Origin: Poriferisodalis sp026713105
GTDB lineage: Bacteria; Actinomycetota; Acidimicrobiia; Acidimicrobiales; Poriferisodalaceae
DNA: 64,000 nucleotides
Assembly: GCA_965115995.1 (NCBI GenBank)
Contig: OZ220472.1
Location: forward strand, 3,286,001-3,350,000
Direction of reading: 5' to 3'
Within the stretch, counting starts at the first letter, position 1; each line of letters starts with the position of its first letter. Under the pieces are notes generated by a model. That model had not been told where the DNA came from and did no database searches. It was given only the letters and a program-made list of their open reading frames with translations. The position numbers and the translations under genes are program-made. Of the stretch, positions 44,257 to 52,170 are shown piece after piece.

Positions 44257-44487
44257 ATGGCAAGCGCTCGGCCTCGACACCCGAACCGGGACTACGAGCG
44301 GCTATTCCGGCGAGCGGAAGACCGCGGTTGGCGCATCAAGAAAACTAAGAGACACTTTGCTTTGTACGGTCCGGCTGAGTGCGGCAAGCACATCGTGGCC
44401 GTGTCCGCTACGCCGTCAGACCATCGCAGCCTTCGAAACACAAGAGCCCAAATGAGGAACTGCAAGATGACCGAGGAGTGGGGATGA
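44257..44487 (+). CDS. HicA-like small protein
   Basis: A 76-residue basic protein with the HicA-type layout: RDYERLFRRAEDRGWRIKKT, then KRHFALYGPAECGKHIVAVS with a single His where HicA toxins have their catalytic His (G-S-H). The double-stranded-RNA-binding fold of HicA cleaves mRNA. Its stop overlaps the start of the next gene by 4 bp, as toxin and antitoxin genes often do, but the partner is not a typical HicB. Confidence 0.5.
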   Translation: MASARPRHPNRDYERLFRRAEDRGWRIKKTKRHFALYGPAECGKHIVAVSATPSDHRSLRNTRAQMRNCKMTEEWG

Positions 44488-44885
44488 GCGGATCACGCAC
44501 CGAGGCAACCTGCAAGATCGGCATCGTGCACGAGGACGAAAGCGGTGCGAGGCCGTTGACCTACGACGAAGTGTGCACATTCGTGAGCGATCTCATGGAG
44601 CACCTGCTCGGTGACGACCGCGTCATTGACCCTGTGGTTTCCGGGGATGCAGAAGACGGCGAGATCGAGATCACGTTCGAGCTGCTGCGTCCAGTAGCGA
44701 CTTCCGAAACCGATATCGAAGTCTTCGACATCGTTCACGACGCCGGGGCGGCGCTGGGTGCGCAGTGGCGCAAACTGTCGGGTGCGGCCGCTGGCCGTCG
44801 CACCGCGATGTCGACTCGGTCGACGACGATGCTGACACGGCACAGCCAACAGGTGCAAGACGCTCGCGAATCGGTGCCCGCCTAA
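44484..44885 (+). CDS. Hypothetical protein, possible antitoxin of the HicA-like protein
   Basis: A 133-residue acidic protein: LTYDEVCTFVSDLMEHLLGD and DAEDGEIEITFELLRPVATS, then a Ser/Thr/Arg-rich tail. I do not recognise a family. The ATGA overlap with the HicA-like gene and the acidic character suggest a neutralising partner, but this is by context only. A VapB- or HicB-like DNA-binding motif is not visible. Confidence 0.5.
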   Translation: MSGSRTEATCKIGIVHEDESGARPLTYDEVCTFVSDLMEHLLGDDRVIDPVVSGDAEDGEIEITFELLRPVATSETDIEVFDIVHDAGAALGAQWRKLSGAAAGRRTAMSTRSTTMLTRHSQQVQDARESVPA

Positions 44886-45017
44886 GCCCGAGCGGACGTC
44901 GAATCGGCGCGGGATGACGAGTTTGTCCGGCTACCGGCCGAGCACTTCGCATCGAGTCTCGGCATCGACCGCCGGTGCTGGCCCGGTGAATGACTAGCGT
45001 TCCCGCAGTCAGGGCCA

Positions 45018-46547
45018 TCAGGTCAGGCGGCCGGTGGCTGTTTCCACTGCGGGGATCAACGCTTCGTCGGCGAGCAGCTGATCGGCTGCGGCGAGTTCGG
45101 GTGAGAGCCAGCGGTCGGGACCTGGGCCGGGCACTTCGCTGCGCAGCAGGCTGAGGGCGGCTGCGGTGCCTGCCGCGGGCTGCAGGGGTGCTCGCAGCTC
45201 GATGCCGCGGGCGGCCGTGACCCATTCGATGGCCAGGATGCGGCGCAGATTGGCGACCGACCGCCGCAGCTTGCGTGCCGCGCCCCAGCCCATCGACACG
45301 TGATCTTCCTGCATGGCGGAGGTGGGCAGCGAGTCGACCGAAGCCGGCGCGGCCAGCCTCCGATTCTCGGCACACAGGGCCGCAGCCGTGTACTGGCCGA
45401 TCATCAACCCGCTGTCGACGCCTGGGTCGTCAGCCAGGAACGGCGGCAAGCCGTGGGAACGTTTGGGATCGAGCAGCCGGTCGATGCGTCGCTCCGCGAT
45501 TGCGCCGACCTCGGCCGCGGCGATGGCGAGGTAGTCGGCTGCCATCGCGACCGGCGCCCCGTGGAAGTTGCCGCACGACTCGACACGACCGTCGGGCAGC
45601 ACCATCGGATTGTCGATTGCCGAAGCCAGTTCCGCCTCGGTCACGCCTGTGGCGAAGTCGAGCGTGTCGCGGGCGGCGCCGTGCACCTGGGGCGTGCACC
45701 TGATGGAGTAGGCGTCTTGCACCCGGTCGTCGTCGAAGCGGTGGCTGGCAACGATGGGTGAACCCTCCAGCACCGCGCGGAGGTTGGCTGCGCTGGCTTG
45801 CTGGCCGGGGTGGGGCCGCAACCCCAGTAGGTCGGCAGCGAAGGCCCGATCAGTGGCCAAGAGCGCCTCGACGCTGCAAGCAGCCGTGATGTCGGCGGTC
45901 TTCAGCAGGCCGGCAAGATCGTGGACGGCAAGGCAGAGCATTCCCAGGATCCCGTCGGTGCCGTTGGTGAGGGCGAGGCCCTCTTTCTCCGCGAGGACTA
46001 GGGGTTCGATCCCCGCCGCCGAGAGAGCCTCTGCTCCACTCGTCGTGCCCCCGTTGTCGGCGAGGACTTCGCCTTCACCGATCAGCACTAGCGCCGCGTG
46101 GGCGAGCGGCGCGAGGTCGCCGCTGGCGCCCAGCGAGCCGTGTTCGGGCACCGAGGGCACGATGCCCGCGTTGATCACGCTCACCAGCGATTCCGCGACC
46201 TGTGGCCGCGAGCCGGACAACCCGAAAGCGAGCGTGCGGGCTCGCATGAACATCATGGCCCTGACCACCTCGACCTCGACCGGCGGACCCATTCCGGCGG
46301 CATGGGAGCGGATCAAGGACTGCTGCAGTGCGGCACGACGGTCTGCGGGAATGGTGGTGTTGGCTAGGGCGCCGAAGCCGGTGGTGACCCCGTAGGCCGG
46401 TTCGCCCTCGGCCAGGGCCTCGACGATGCCGCGAGCCGCAGTCATGCGCTTCCAGGCGCCATCGCTGAGGCGAATCTCTGCGTCGCTTCGGGCGACCGCG
46501 ACGACGTCGGAGACGGTGACGCCAGGGCCGTCGAGTTCCACCGTCAC
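45018..46547 (-). CDS. hutH: Histidine ammonia-lyase
   Basis: A 509-residue enzyme that converts L-histidine to trans-urocanate and ammonia. The self-made MIO prosthetic group comes from Ala-Ser-Gly in HGSLGASGDLAPLAHA. Other marks are EPAYGVTTGFGALANT at the N-terminus and SMGWGAARKLRRSVANLRRI near the C-terminus. The start overlaps the IclR gene stop by 4 bp, so it is co-transcribed with that regulator. Its 3' end is the sequence found twice again in the island (copies A and B). Confidence 0.95.
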   Translation of the reverse strand: MTVELDGPGVTVSDVVAVARSDAEIRLSDGAWKRMTAARGIVEALAEGEPAYGVTTGFGALANTTIPADRRAALQQSLIRSHAAGMGPPVEVEVVRAMMFMRARTLAFGLSGSRPQVAESLVSVINAGIVPSVPEHGSLGASGDLAPLAHAALVLIGEGEVLADNGGTTSGAEALSAAGIEPLVLAEKEGLALTNGTDGILGMLCLAVHDLAGLLKTADITAACSVEALLATDRAFAADLLGLRPHPGQQASAANLRAVLEGSPIVASHRFDDDRVQDAYSIRCTPQVHGAARDTLDFATGVTEAELASAIDNPMVLPDGRVESCGNFHGAPVAMAADYLAIAAAEVGAIAERRIDRLLDPKRSHGLPPFLADDPGVDSGLMIGQYTAAALCAENRRLAAPASVDSLPTSAMQEDHVSMGWGAARKLRRSVANLRRILAIEWVTAARGIELRAPLQPAAGTAAALSLLRSEVPGPGPDRWLSPELAAADQLLADEALIPAVETATGRLT

Positions 46548-47266
46548 GCTGAGAATGCCTCGACCGAGGAGAGCGCACCCGCGGTGGCAAAGGCCGCTTC
46601 GATCACGGCGTTGGCGGCCGTCTGCAGGCGAGTGCCGGCGAGTCGGTCGGCCGGACCCAGCACCGACAGGGCCGCAACCGGACCTCCCACGCCGTGAATT
46701 GGCGCGCAGACCGCGGAGACGTCGGGTTCGATGGCACCGGTGTTAAAGGTGGGCTCGGGGCGGGAACCAGGTGCCATCGGGGCCGCGAGCAGTGCCGCGC
46801 CCACTGCAGTGCCTTCGACCGGGACCGATCGGCCCACCCAGCCGACGTGGCGGATGGCCCGGCGTCCTTCGACCGTGGCGATATAGACAGCGGTGTTGCC
46901 GTCGCGCACGGCCAGGTACGCCGATTCCTCGGTGGCCTCCACCAACCGCTCGAGCTCGGGCAGGGCCGCGGACCTGAGTCGGGCGTAGGGGCCAGACTGC
47001 AACGACGCCAAGGCGGTGCGCACGAACGAGGGGCCCACCGAATAGGACCCGGACCCGTCCTTGATGAGATAGCCGCGATCAGTCAGAACCCGCAGGTGTC
47101 GCAGAGCAGTGCTCGCTGGTATGTCCGTGCGGGCAGCTGCCGCGCTCAGGCTGAGCTCGCCACTGGTGACCACGGCGTCGAGCAGCGCCAGAACCCGCTC
47201 CGCCGAGCGCGACCGGTGCAGCGTCTCTGCAGCCGGTGTTTCAGTACCTGAAATCTCTTGCTGCAT
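46544..47266 (-). CDS. IclR-family transcriptional regulator (probable hut regulator)
   Basis: A 240-residue protein with an N-terminal winged helix (AERVLALLDAVVTSGELSLS, AAAARTDIPASTALRHLRVL) and a C-terminal IclR effector domain (SAYLAVRDGNTAVYIATVEG, VGRSVPVEGTAVGAALLA, APIHGVGGPVAALSV). It is divergent from hutU with only 66 bp between start codons and upstream of hutH, so control of both transcripts, probably responding to urocanate or histidine, is a fair inference. Confidence 0.9.
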   Translation of the reverse strand: MQQEISGTETPAAETLHRSRSAERVLALLDAVVTSGELSLSAAAARTDIPASTALRHLRVLTDRGYLIKDGSGSYSVGPSFVRTALASLQSGPYARLRSAALPELERLVEATEESAYLAVRDGNTAVYIATVEGRRAIRHVGWVGRSVPVEGTAVGAALLAAPMAPGSRPEPTFNTGAIEPDVSAVCAPIHGVGGPVAALSVLGPADRLAGTRLQTAANAVIEAAFATAGALSSVEAFSA

Positions 47267-47267
47267 A

Positions 47268-47297
47268 TTGACAGCATAGGCCCGACTTCGGTAACGT
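47268..47297 (+). promoter_or_regulatory. Candidate hutU promoter overlapping the regulator start
   Basis: TTGACA at 47268 and TAACGT at 47292 are 18 bp apart, so transcription would begin near 47304 and the hutU ATG lies at 47333. The -35 box is immediately next to the IclR start codon at 47266 and contains TGCATATTGACAGCATA, a short imperfect repeat that might be the regulator's site. Based on motif inspection. Confidence 0.45.
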
Positions 47298-47332
47298 GTT
47301 GCACACCATCCACCCGGCGTCTGAGGTCTCCA

Positions 47333-49024
47333 ATGGCAGGCAGCACACAGCACAGCGCCAGCGCCCCTGCGGGCGGGGTGAGGGCTCCCACCGGCACCAC
47401 GTTGACCTGCCGCAGCTGGCCCCAAGAGGCCGCGTTCCGGATGCTGCAGAACAATCTCGATCCCGATGTGGCCGAGCGCCCCGACGAGCTCGTCGTATAC
47501 GGGGGAACCGGCCGGGCAGCGCGGTCGTGGCCGGCATTTCACGCTATGACGGCGGCGTTGACCGACCTCGCCGACGACGAAACCATGCTGGTGCAATCCG
47601 GCAAGCCTGTCGGTGTGCTCCGGACTCACGAATGGGCGCCCAGAGTGCTCATCGCCAACTCCAACCTGGTGCCCGATTGGGGCACGTGGGACGAGTTCCG
47701 CCGGCTGGAGCATCTCGGCCTGACCATGTTCGGTCAGATGACTGCCGGGTCGTGGATCTACATCGGCACCCAGGGGATCCTGCAGGGCACCTACGAGTGC
47801 TTCGGGGCCATCGCCCGCAAGCGCTTCGGGGGATCGCTGGCGGGGACCCTCACCGTCACCGCCGGGCTGGGCGGGATGGGCGGCGCCCAGCCGCTGGCCA
47901 TCACCATGAACGAGGGCGTCGCCCTGTGCATCGAGGTCGACCCCGAGCGGGCCGCTCGCCGGGTGGAGACCCGCTATCTCGACGTGGTCGCCGACGACTA
48001 CGCCGATGCACTCCGGCGCTGCGAAGAAGCCGTGCGGGCCCGCCGGCCATTGTCTGTCGGACTCGTCGGCAATGCGGCCGACCTGATGCCGCGCCTGCTG
48101 TCCGACGGCGTCGCAGCCGACATCGTCACCGACCAGACCTCCGCCCACGACCCGCTGACCTACGTCCCCAACGACCTGTCGCCTGAGGCATCAGAAGACA
48201 TGCGGCGCAACCAGCCCGACGAGCTCATTCGCCGCGCCCGGTCGGCCATGGCCACCCACGTGGAGGCCATGGTGGGTTTTCTCGACGCCGGCTCGGAGGT
48301 GTTCGACTACGGCAACAGCCTGCGCGCCGAAGCCCAGCTCGGCGGCTACGAGCGGGCCTTCGACTACCCCGGCTTCCTTCCCGCCTACATCCGGCCCCTG
48401 TTCTGCGAGGGCAAGGGACCGTTCCGCTGGGTTGCGCTGTCGGGCGACCCGGCCGACATTGCCGCGACCGACCGGGCCGTGCTCGAAGAGTTCCCCGACG
48501 ACGAGCCGCTCAAGCGATGGATCACGCTCGCCGGCGAGCGGGTCGCGTTCCAGGGCCTGCCGGCGCGGATCTGCTGGCTCGGTTACGGGGAGCGTCACCG
48601 GCTGGGCCTGCGCTTCAACGAGCTGGTCCGCTCCGGAGAGATCAAGGCGCCCATCGTCATCGGGCGCGACCACCTCGATTCGGGCTCGGTTGCCTCGCCC
48701 TACCGCGAGACCGAGGACATGGCAGACGGCAGCGATGCCATCGCTGATTGGCCTCTGCTCAACGCGATGGTCAACACATCGTCGGGAGCGTCGTGGGTGA
48801 GCATCCACCACGGCGGTGGGGTGGGCATCGGCCGGTCGATCCATGCCGGCCAGGTCAGCGTGGCCGACGGGAGTGACCTCGCCGCTCAGAAACTCGAGCG
48901 GGTGCTGCTCAACGACCCCGGCACCGGCGTGATGCGTCACGCCGACGCCGGTTACGACAGGGCGTGGGAAGTGGCCGCCGAACGCGGCGTGCAGATTCCG
49001 GCCGACCGGCCCACCGTGCCATGA
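47333..49024 (+). CDS. hutU: Urocanate hydratase
   Basis: A 563-residue NAD-dependent urocanase that makes 4-imidazolone-5-propionate. The NAD-binding region GGLGGMGGAQPLAITMNEG is complete but for small variation, and the catalytic Cys lies in GLPARICWLGYGERHRLGLR. GSVASPYRETEDMADGSDAI and SIHHGGGVGIGRSIHAGQV are diagnostic. ATG 47333 is preferred because the conserved part starts soon after a short tail (MAGSTQHSASAPAGG). It leads the plus-strand hut operon. Confidence 0.95.
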   Translation: MAGSTQHSASAPAGGVRAPTGTTLTCRSWPQEAAFRMLQNNLDPDVAERPDELVVYGGTGRAARSWPAFHAMTAALTDLADDETMLVQSGKPVGVLRTHEWAPRVLIANSNLVPDWGTWDEFRRLEHLGLTMFGQMTAGSWIYIGTQGILQGTYECFGAIARKRFGGSLAGTLTVTAGLGGMGGAQPLAITMNEGVALCIEVDPERAARRVETRYLDVVADDYADALRRCEEAVRARRPLSVGLVGNAADLMPRLLSDGVAADIVTDQTSAHDPLTYVPNDLSPEASEDMRRNQPDELIRRARSAMATHVEAMVGFLDAGSEVFDYGNSLRAEAQLGGYERAFDYPGFLPAYIRPLFCEGKGPFRWVALSGDPADIAATDRAVLEEFPDDEPLKRWITLAGERVAFQGLPARICWLGYGERHRLGLRFNELVRSGEIKAPIVIGRDHLDSGSVASPYRETEDMADGSDAIADWPLLNAMVNTSSGASWVSIHHGGGVGIGRSIHAGQVSVADGSDLAAQKLERVLLNDPGTGVMRHADAGYDRAWEVAAERGVQIPADRPTVP

Positions 49025-49040
49025 GCCCCAGGCGACGCAC

Positions 49041-49610
49041 ATGACCGTCCGAGACGTCCTGTCCATCGGGCATCCGGCACTGCGGACGCCGGCCCTCGAG
49101 GTGCCGCACTGCGAGATTGCCAGCGAACGAACCCAGGGCATCGTCGATGACCTCATCGACACGATGCGCCACGCCAACGGAGCCGGCCTGGCCGCCAACC
49201 AGATCGGCGAGACGGCCCGAATTGTCGTCATCGAAGTGAACGACAACCCCCGCTATCCCTACAAGCCCCCCATCGAGCTGACGGTCGCCGTCAACCCCGA
49301 GCTAGAGGTGCTCGACGACGAGACCGTGGTGATCAACGAGGGCTGCCTGTCGGTGCCGCTGCGTGGCGACGTGGTCCGCTCGGTCAATCTGCGGGTTCGC
49401 TACTTCGACCGCGAGGGCATCGAGCACTGCACCTACGCGCGGGGCTTGACTGCGGGAACCTGGCAGCACGAGTGCGACCACCTCGACGGCGTCTTGATCA
49501 CCGACCGGGCCGACCCGTCCACCTTGTGCACTTGGGACGAGTTCGAGCGGCACCACCGCGACGCATTCATCGAGCGCATCACTCAGTTCAACGAGCGCGT
49601 CGGCTTATGA
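49041..49610 (+). CDS. Peptide-deformylase-family protein within the hut operon
   Basis: A 189-residue metalloenzyme with all three PDF motifs: GAGLAANQIGE, NEGCLSVP and QHECDHLDG. So the metal ligands (Cys and two His) and the catalytic Glu are kept. It starts 16 bp after hutU and overlaps hutF by 4 bp, which places it in the histidine pathway rather than with fmt, its usual partner. HutF makes N-formyl-L-glutamate and no hutG is visible, so this protein could remove the formyl group. It could also be a normal PDF that moved here. Confidence 0.85.
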   Translation: MTVRDVLSIGHPALRTPALEVPHCEIASERTQGIVDDLIDTMRHANGAGLAANQIGETARIVVIEVNDNPRYPYKPPIELTVAVNPELEVLDDETVVINEGCLSVPLRGDVVRSVNLRVRYFDREGIEHCTYARGLTAGTWQHECDHLDGVLITDRADPSTLCTWDEFERHHRDAFIERITQFNERVGL

Positions 49611-50973
49611 CCGCTCACTACTGGTGCGAGCTGGCCTGGCTCGGCGGCCCCCGGGCCGCCCAGGGCGTGGTGATCGCAGTCGACGGCGACCGCATCGCCG
49701 CAGTCTGTGCCGGTGTTCCGGTTCGACCCGAAGGCGCCATGCCGCTGGCGGGCCTGACCCTGCCGGCACTGGCGAACGCCCACAGCCATGCCTTCCACAG
49801 GGCCCTGCGGGGCCGAACCCACGACGGCCGTGGCAATTTCTGGACGTGGCGTGACCTGATGTACCGGGTGGCGGCGCGGCTCGACCCCGACTCCTACTAC
49901 CGATTGGCGCGTGCTGCGTTCGCAGAGATGACCCTCGCCGGCATCGGCGTCGTCGGCGAGTTCCACTATGTCCATCACCGCCCTGACGGCGGTGTCTACG
50001 ACGATCCCAATGCCATGGGCGAAGCGATGTGGCGGCAGCCCGCGACGTCGGCATCCGCTTGACCCTGCTCGACACCCTGTACCTGCATGGCGGGCTCGAC
50101 CCCGCCGTGGACGGCGGCTACGAACCGCTGCGGCCCGAGCAAGCCCGGTTCAGCGACGGCAGCGCCGACAGGTGGACCGATCGGGTCGAGGCCCTTGCCA
50201 CCGCGGCATCTGGCCCTATGGCGAGAGTCGGTGCGGCGGTGCACTCGGTACGAGCTGTGGATCCGCCGTCCATCAAGTCGGCTGCGGATTGGGCCCGCGA
50301 GCGCGGCGCCCCGCTGCACTTCCACGCCTCCGAGCAGCCGGCGGAGAACCAGCAATGCCTTGCCGTTCACGGCACGACCCCCGTTGACGTAATCACCAAA
50401 GCCGGAGGCCTGGGTCCCGCCACGACTCTGGTGCATGCAACCCATGCCGACGATCGAGATCAGGCGTTGATGGGCGAAGCCGGCGCGTACTGCTGTCTGT
50501 GCCCTTCGACGGAGCGGGATCTGGCCGACGGCACCGGGCCGAGCGTCAGCTTGGTCCGCCACGGGGTCGGCCTGTGCCTCGGCTCGGACTCCCACGCCAC
50601 CGTCGACATCCTCGCCGAGGCCCGCACCGTCGAGCTCGATCAGCGTGCGGCCACGAACGACCGGGGCGTGTTCGACGTGGAAACCCTGACCTCGATGGCC
50701 ACCTCCGGCGGATACCGGTCCCTTGGCTGGCCGGAGGGGGGCCGGCTGGAAGCGGGTGCGCTGGCCGACTTCGCGACGGTGGGACTCGGTGGGGTACGGA
50801 TGGCCGGTACCGGCGCCGCAAACGCGCTGGCCTCGGCGATCTTCGCGGCCACCAGTGTCGATGTGCACCACCTGGTGGTGGGCGGCCGCACCGTCGTGCG
50901 CGACGGGAAGCACACGACCGTCGACGTCGCGGCCGAACTGGCTTCGGCCATCTCGGAGGTGACTGCGCCATGA
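49607..50973 (+). pseudogene. hutF: Formimidoylglutamate deiminase, one-base frameshift
   Basis: HutF hydrolyses N-formimino-L-glutamate to N-formyl-L-glutamate and ammonia. Residues 1-145 are read from ATG 49607 (LTLPALANAHSHAFHRAL with two metal His, GIGVVGEFHYVHHRPDG); the frame then ends at 50062. The rest continues in another frame from about 50029 (VAAARDVGIRLTLLDTLYLH, PLHFHASEQPAENQQCL, LCLGSDSHATVDILAEARTV) to a stop at 50973. Adding one G to ATGTGG at 50027-50031 restores MVAAARDVG. All catalytic residues are present in the two parts. Overlap with hutI (ATGA) shows a normal operon. The break may be a sequencing error. Confidence 0.85.
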
Positions 50974-52148
50974 CCTTGGTGATCGACAACATCTCCGAGC
51001 TGATCACCAACGACCCCGAACTGGGGGAGGGCCCGCTCGGTGTGGTGACCGATGCGTCGTTGGTCATCGACGGCGACACGGTGCTGGCGGTCGGCCCATC
51101 CGGCGCCGTCGCTGACGAGCGTCTCGACGCCGACGGCCGGTGCGTGCTGCCCGGATTTGTCGACTCGCACACCCACATGGTGTTCGCGGGTGATCGGTCC
51201 GAGGAATTCACCCGGCGGATGGCCGGCGAGCCCTATGACGGCGGCGGAATCCGGGTCACCACCGAGGCCACGCGCGGCGCCGGGCGGGACACGCTGTGGG
51301 TCTCGCTTCAACAGCGACTGACCGAAGCACACCGGGCCGGTACGACCACGGTGGAGATCAAGACGGGTTACGGGCTGTCGATGGACTCCGAGATCGAGCT
51401 GGCCTCACTGGCCGCCGAGGCCACACCCGAAGCCACATTCCTGGGCGCCCATCTGCTGCCCAGCGAGTACGAGGGGCGGGCCGACGAGTACATCGATCTG
51501 GTGTGCGGGCCGATGCTGGACGCGGTTCGAGACCGGGTCCGCTGGATCGACGTGTTCTGCGAGACCGGCGCGTTCAACACCGAACAGTCTCGGGCCGTGC
51601 TCGAGGCGGGTCGGGCCGCCGGTCTCGGCCTGCGCGTGCACGGCAACCAGCTCGGCCACGGGCCGGGCGTGCAGCTCGCTGTGGAGATGGGCTGCTCATC
51701 GGTGGACCACTGCACCTACCTCTCCGACGACGACATCGAAGCGCTGGCCGCCAGCGACACCGTGGCCACGTTCTTGCCGGCGACAGATTTCTCCACCCGC
51801 CAGCCCTACCCCGACGCCCGCCGGGCCATCGACGCCGGCGTCAAGGTGGCGATGGCCTCGAACTGCAACCCGGGCTCGAGCTACACCACGTCCATCTCGT
51901 TCTGCATTGCCATGGCAGTGCGAGACATGGGCATGACGATCGACGAAGCCGTCGCCGCAGTGACGGTCGGCGGAGCAGTCGCGCTGGGCCGGACCGACGT
52001 TGGGCGGCTCACCAACGGCGGTCCGGCTCACGTGACCATCCTCGACGCGCCGAGCCGTCACCACCTTGCGTACCGACCTGGCGTTCCCTTGATCTGGCAG
52101 ACGTTGGGAGCCGATTACCGGCTGCCGCCCGCCGACGACCAGCAGTGA
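50970..52148 (+). CDS. hutI: Imidazolonepropionase
   Basis: A 392-residue amidohydrolase that opens 4-imidazolone-5-propionate to N-formimino-L-glutamate. Metal and substrate motifs are PGFVDSHTHMVFAGDRSEEF, TTTVEIKTGYGLSMDSEIEL, VHGNQLGHGPG and VAMASNCNPGSSYTTSI. The ATG at 50970 overlaps the hutF stop by 4 bp. With hutH, hutU and hutF it gives the five-step (formylglutamate) version of histidine degradation. Confidence 0.95.
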   Translation: MTLVIDNISELITNDPELGEGPLGVVTDASLVIDGDTVLAVGPSGAVADERLDADGRCVLPGFVDSHTHMVFAGDRSEEFTRRMAGEPYDGGGIRVTTEATRGAGRDTLWVSLQQRLTEAHRAGTTTVEIKTGYGLSMDSEIELASLAAEATPEATFLGAHLLPSEYEGRADEYIDLVCGPMLDAVRDRVRWIDVFCETGAFNTEQSRAVLEAGRAAGLGLRVHGNQLGHGPGVQLAVEMGCSSVDHCTYLSDDDIEALAASDTVATFLPATDFSTRQPYPDARRAIDAGVKVAMASNCNPGSSYTTSISFCIAMAVRDMGMTIDEAVAAVTVGGAVALGRTDVGRLTNGGPAHVTILDAPSRHHLAYRPGVPLIWQTLGADYRLPPADDQQ

Positions 52149-52170
52149 ATTTCAAGAAAGAAGACAGGAC

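Noticed and set aside
31800..45000. Integrase or transposase in the island
   Set aside because: I looked for tyrosine-recombinase, serine-recombinase and DDE motifs in the island frames and saw none.
47267..48148. Extended IclR frame
   Set aside because: Antisense to hutU; an ATG at 47266 gives the normal family length.
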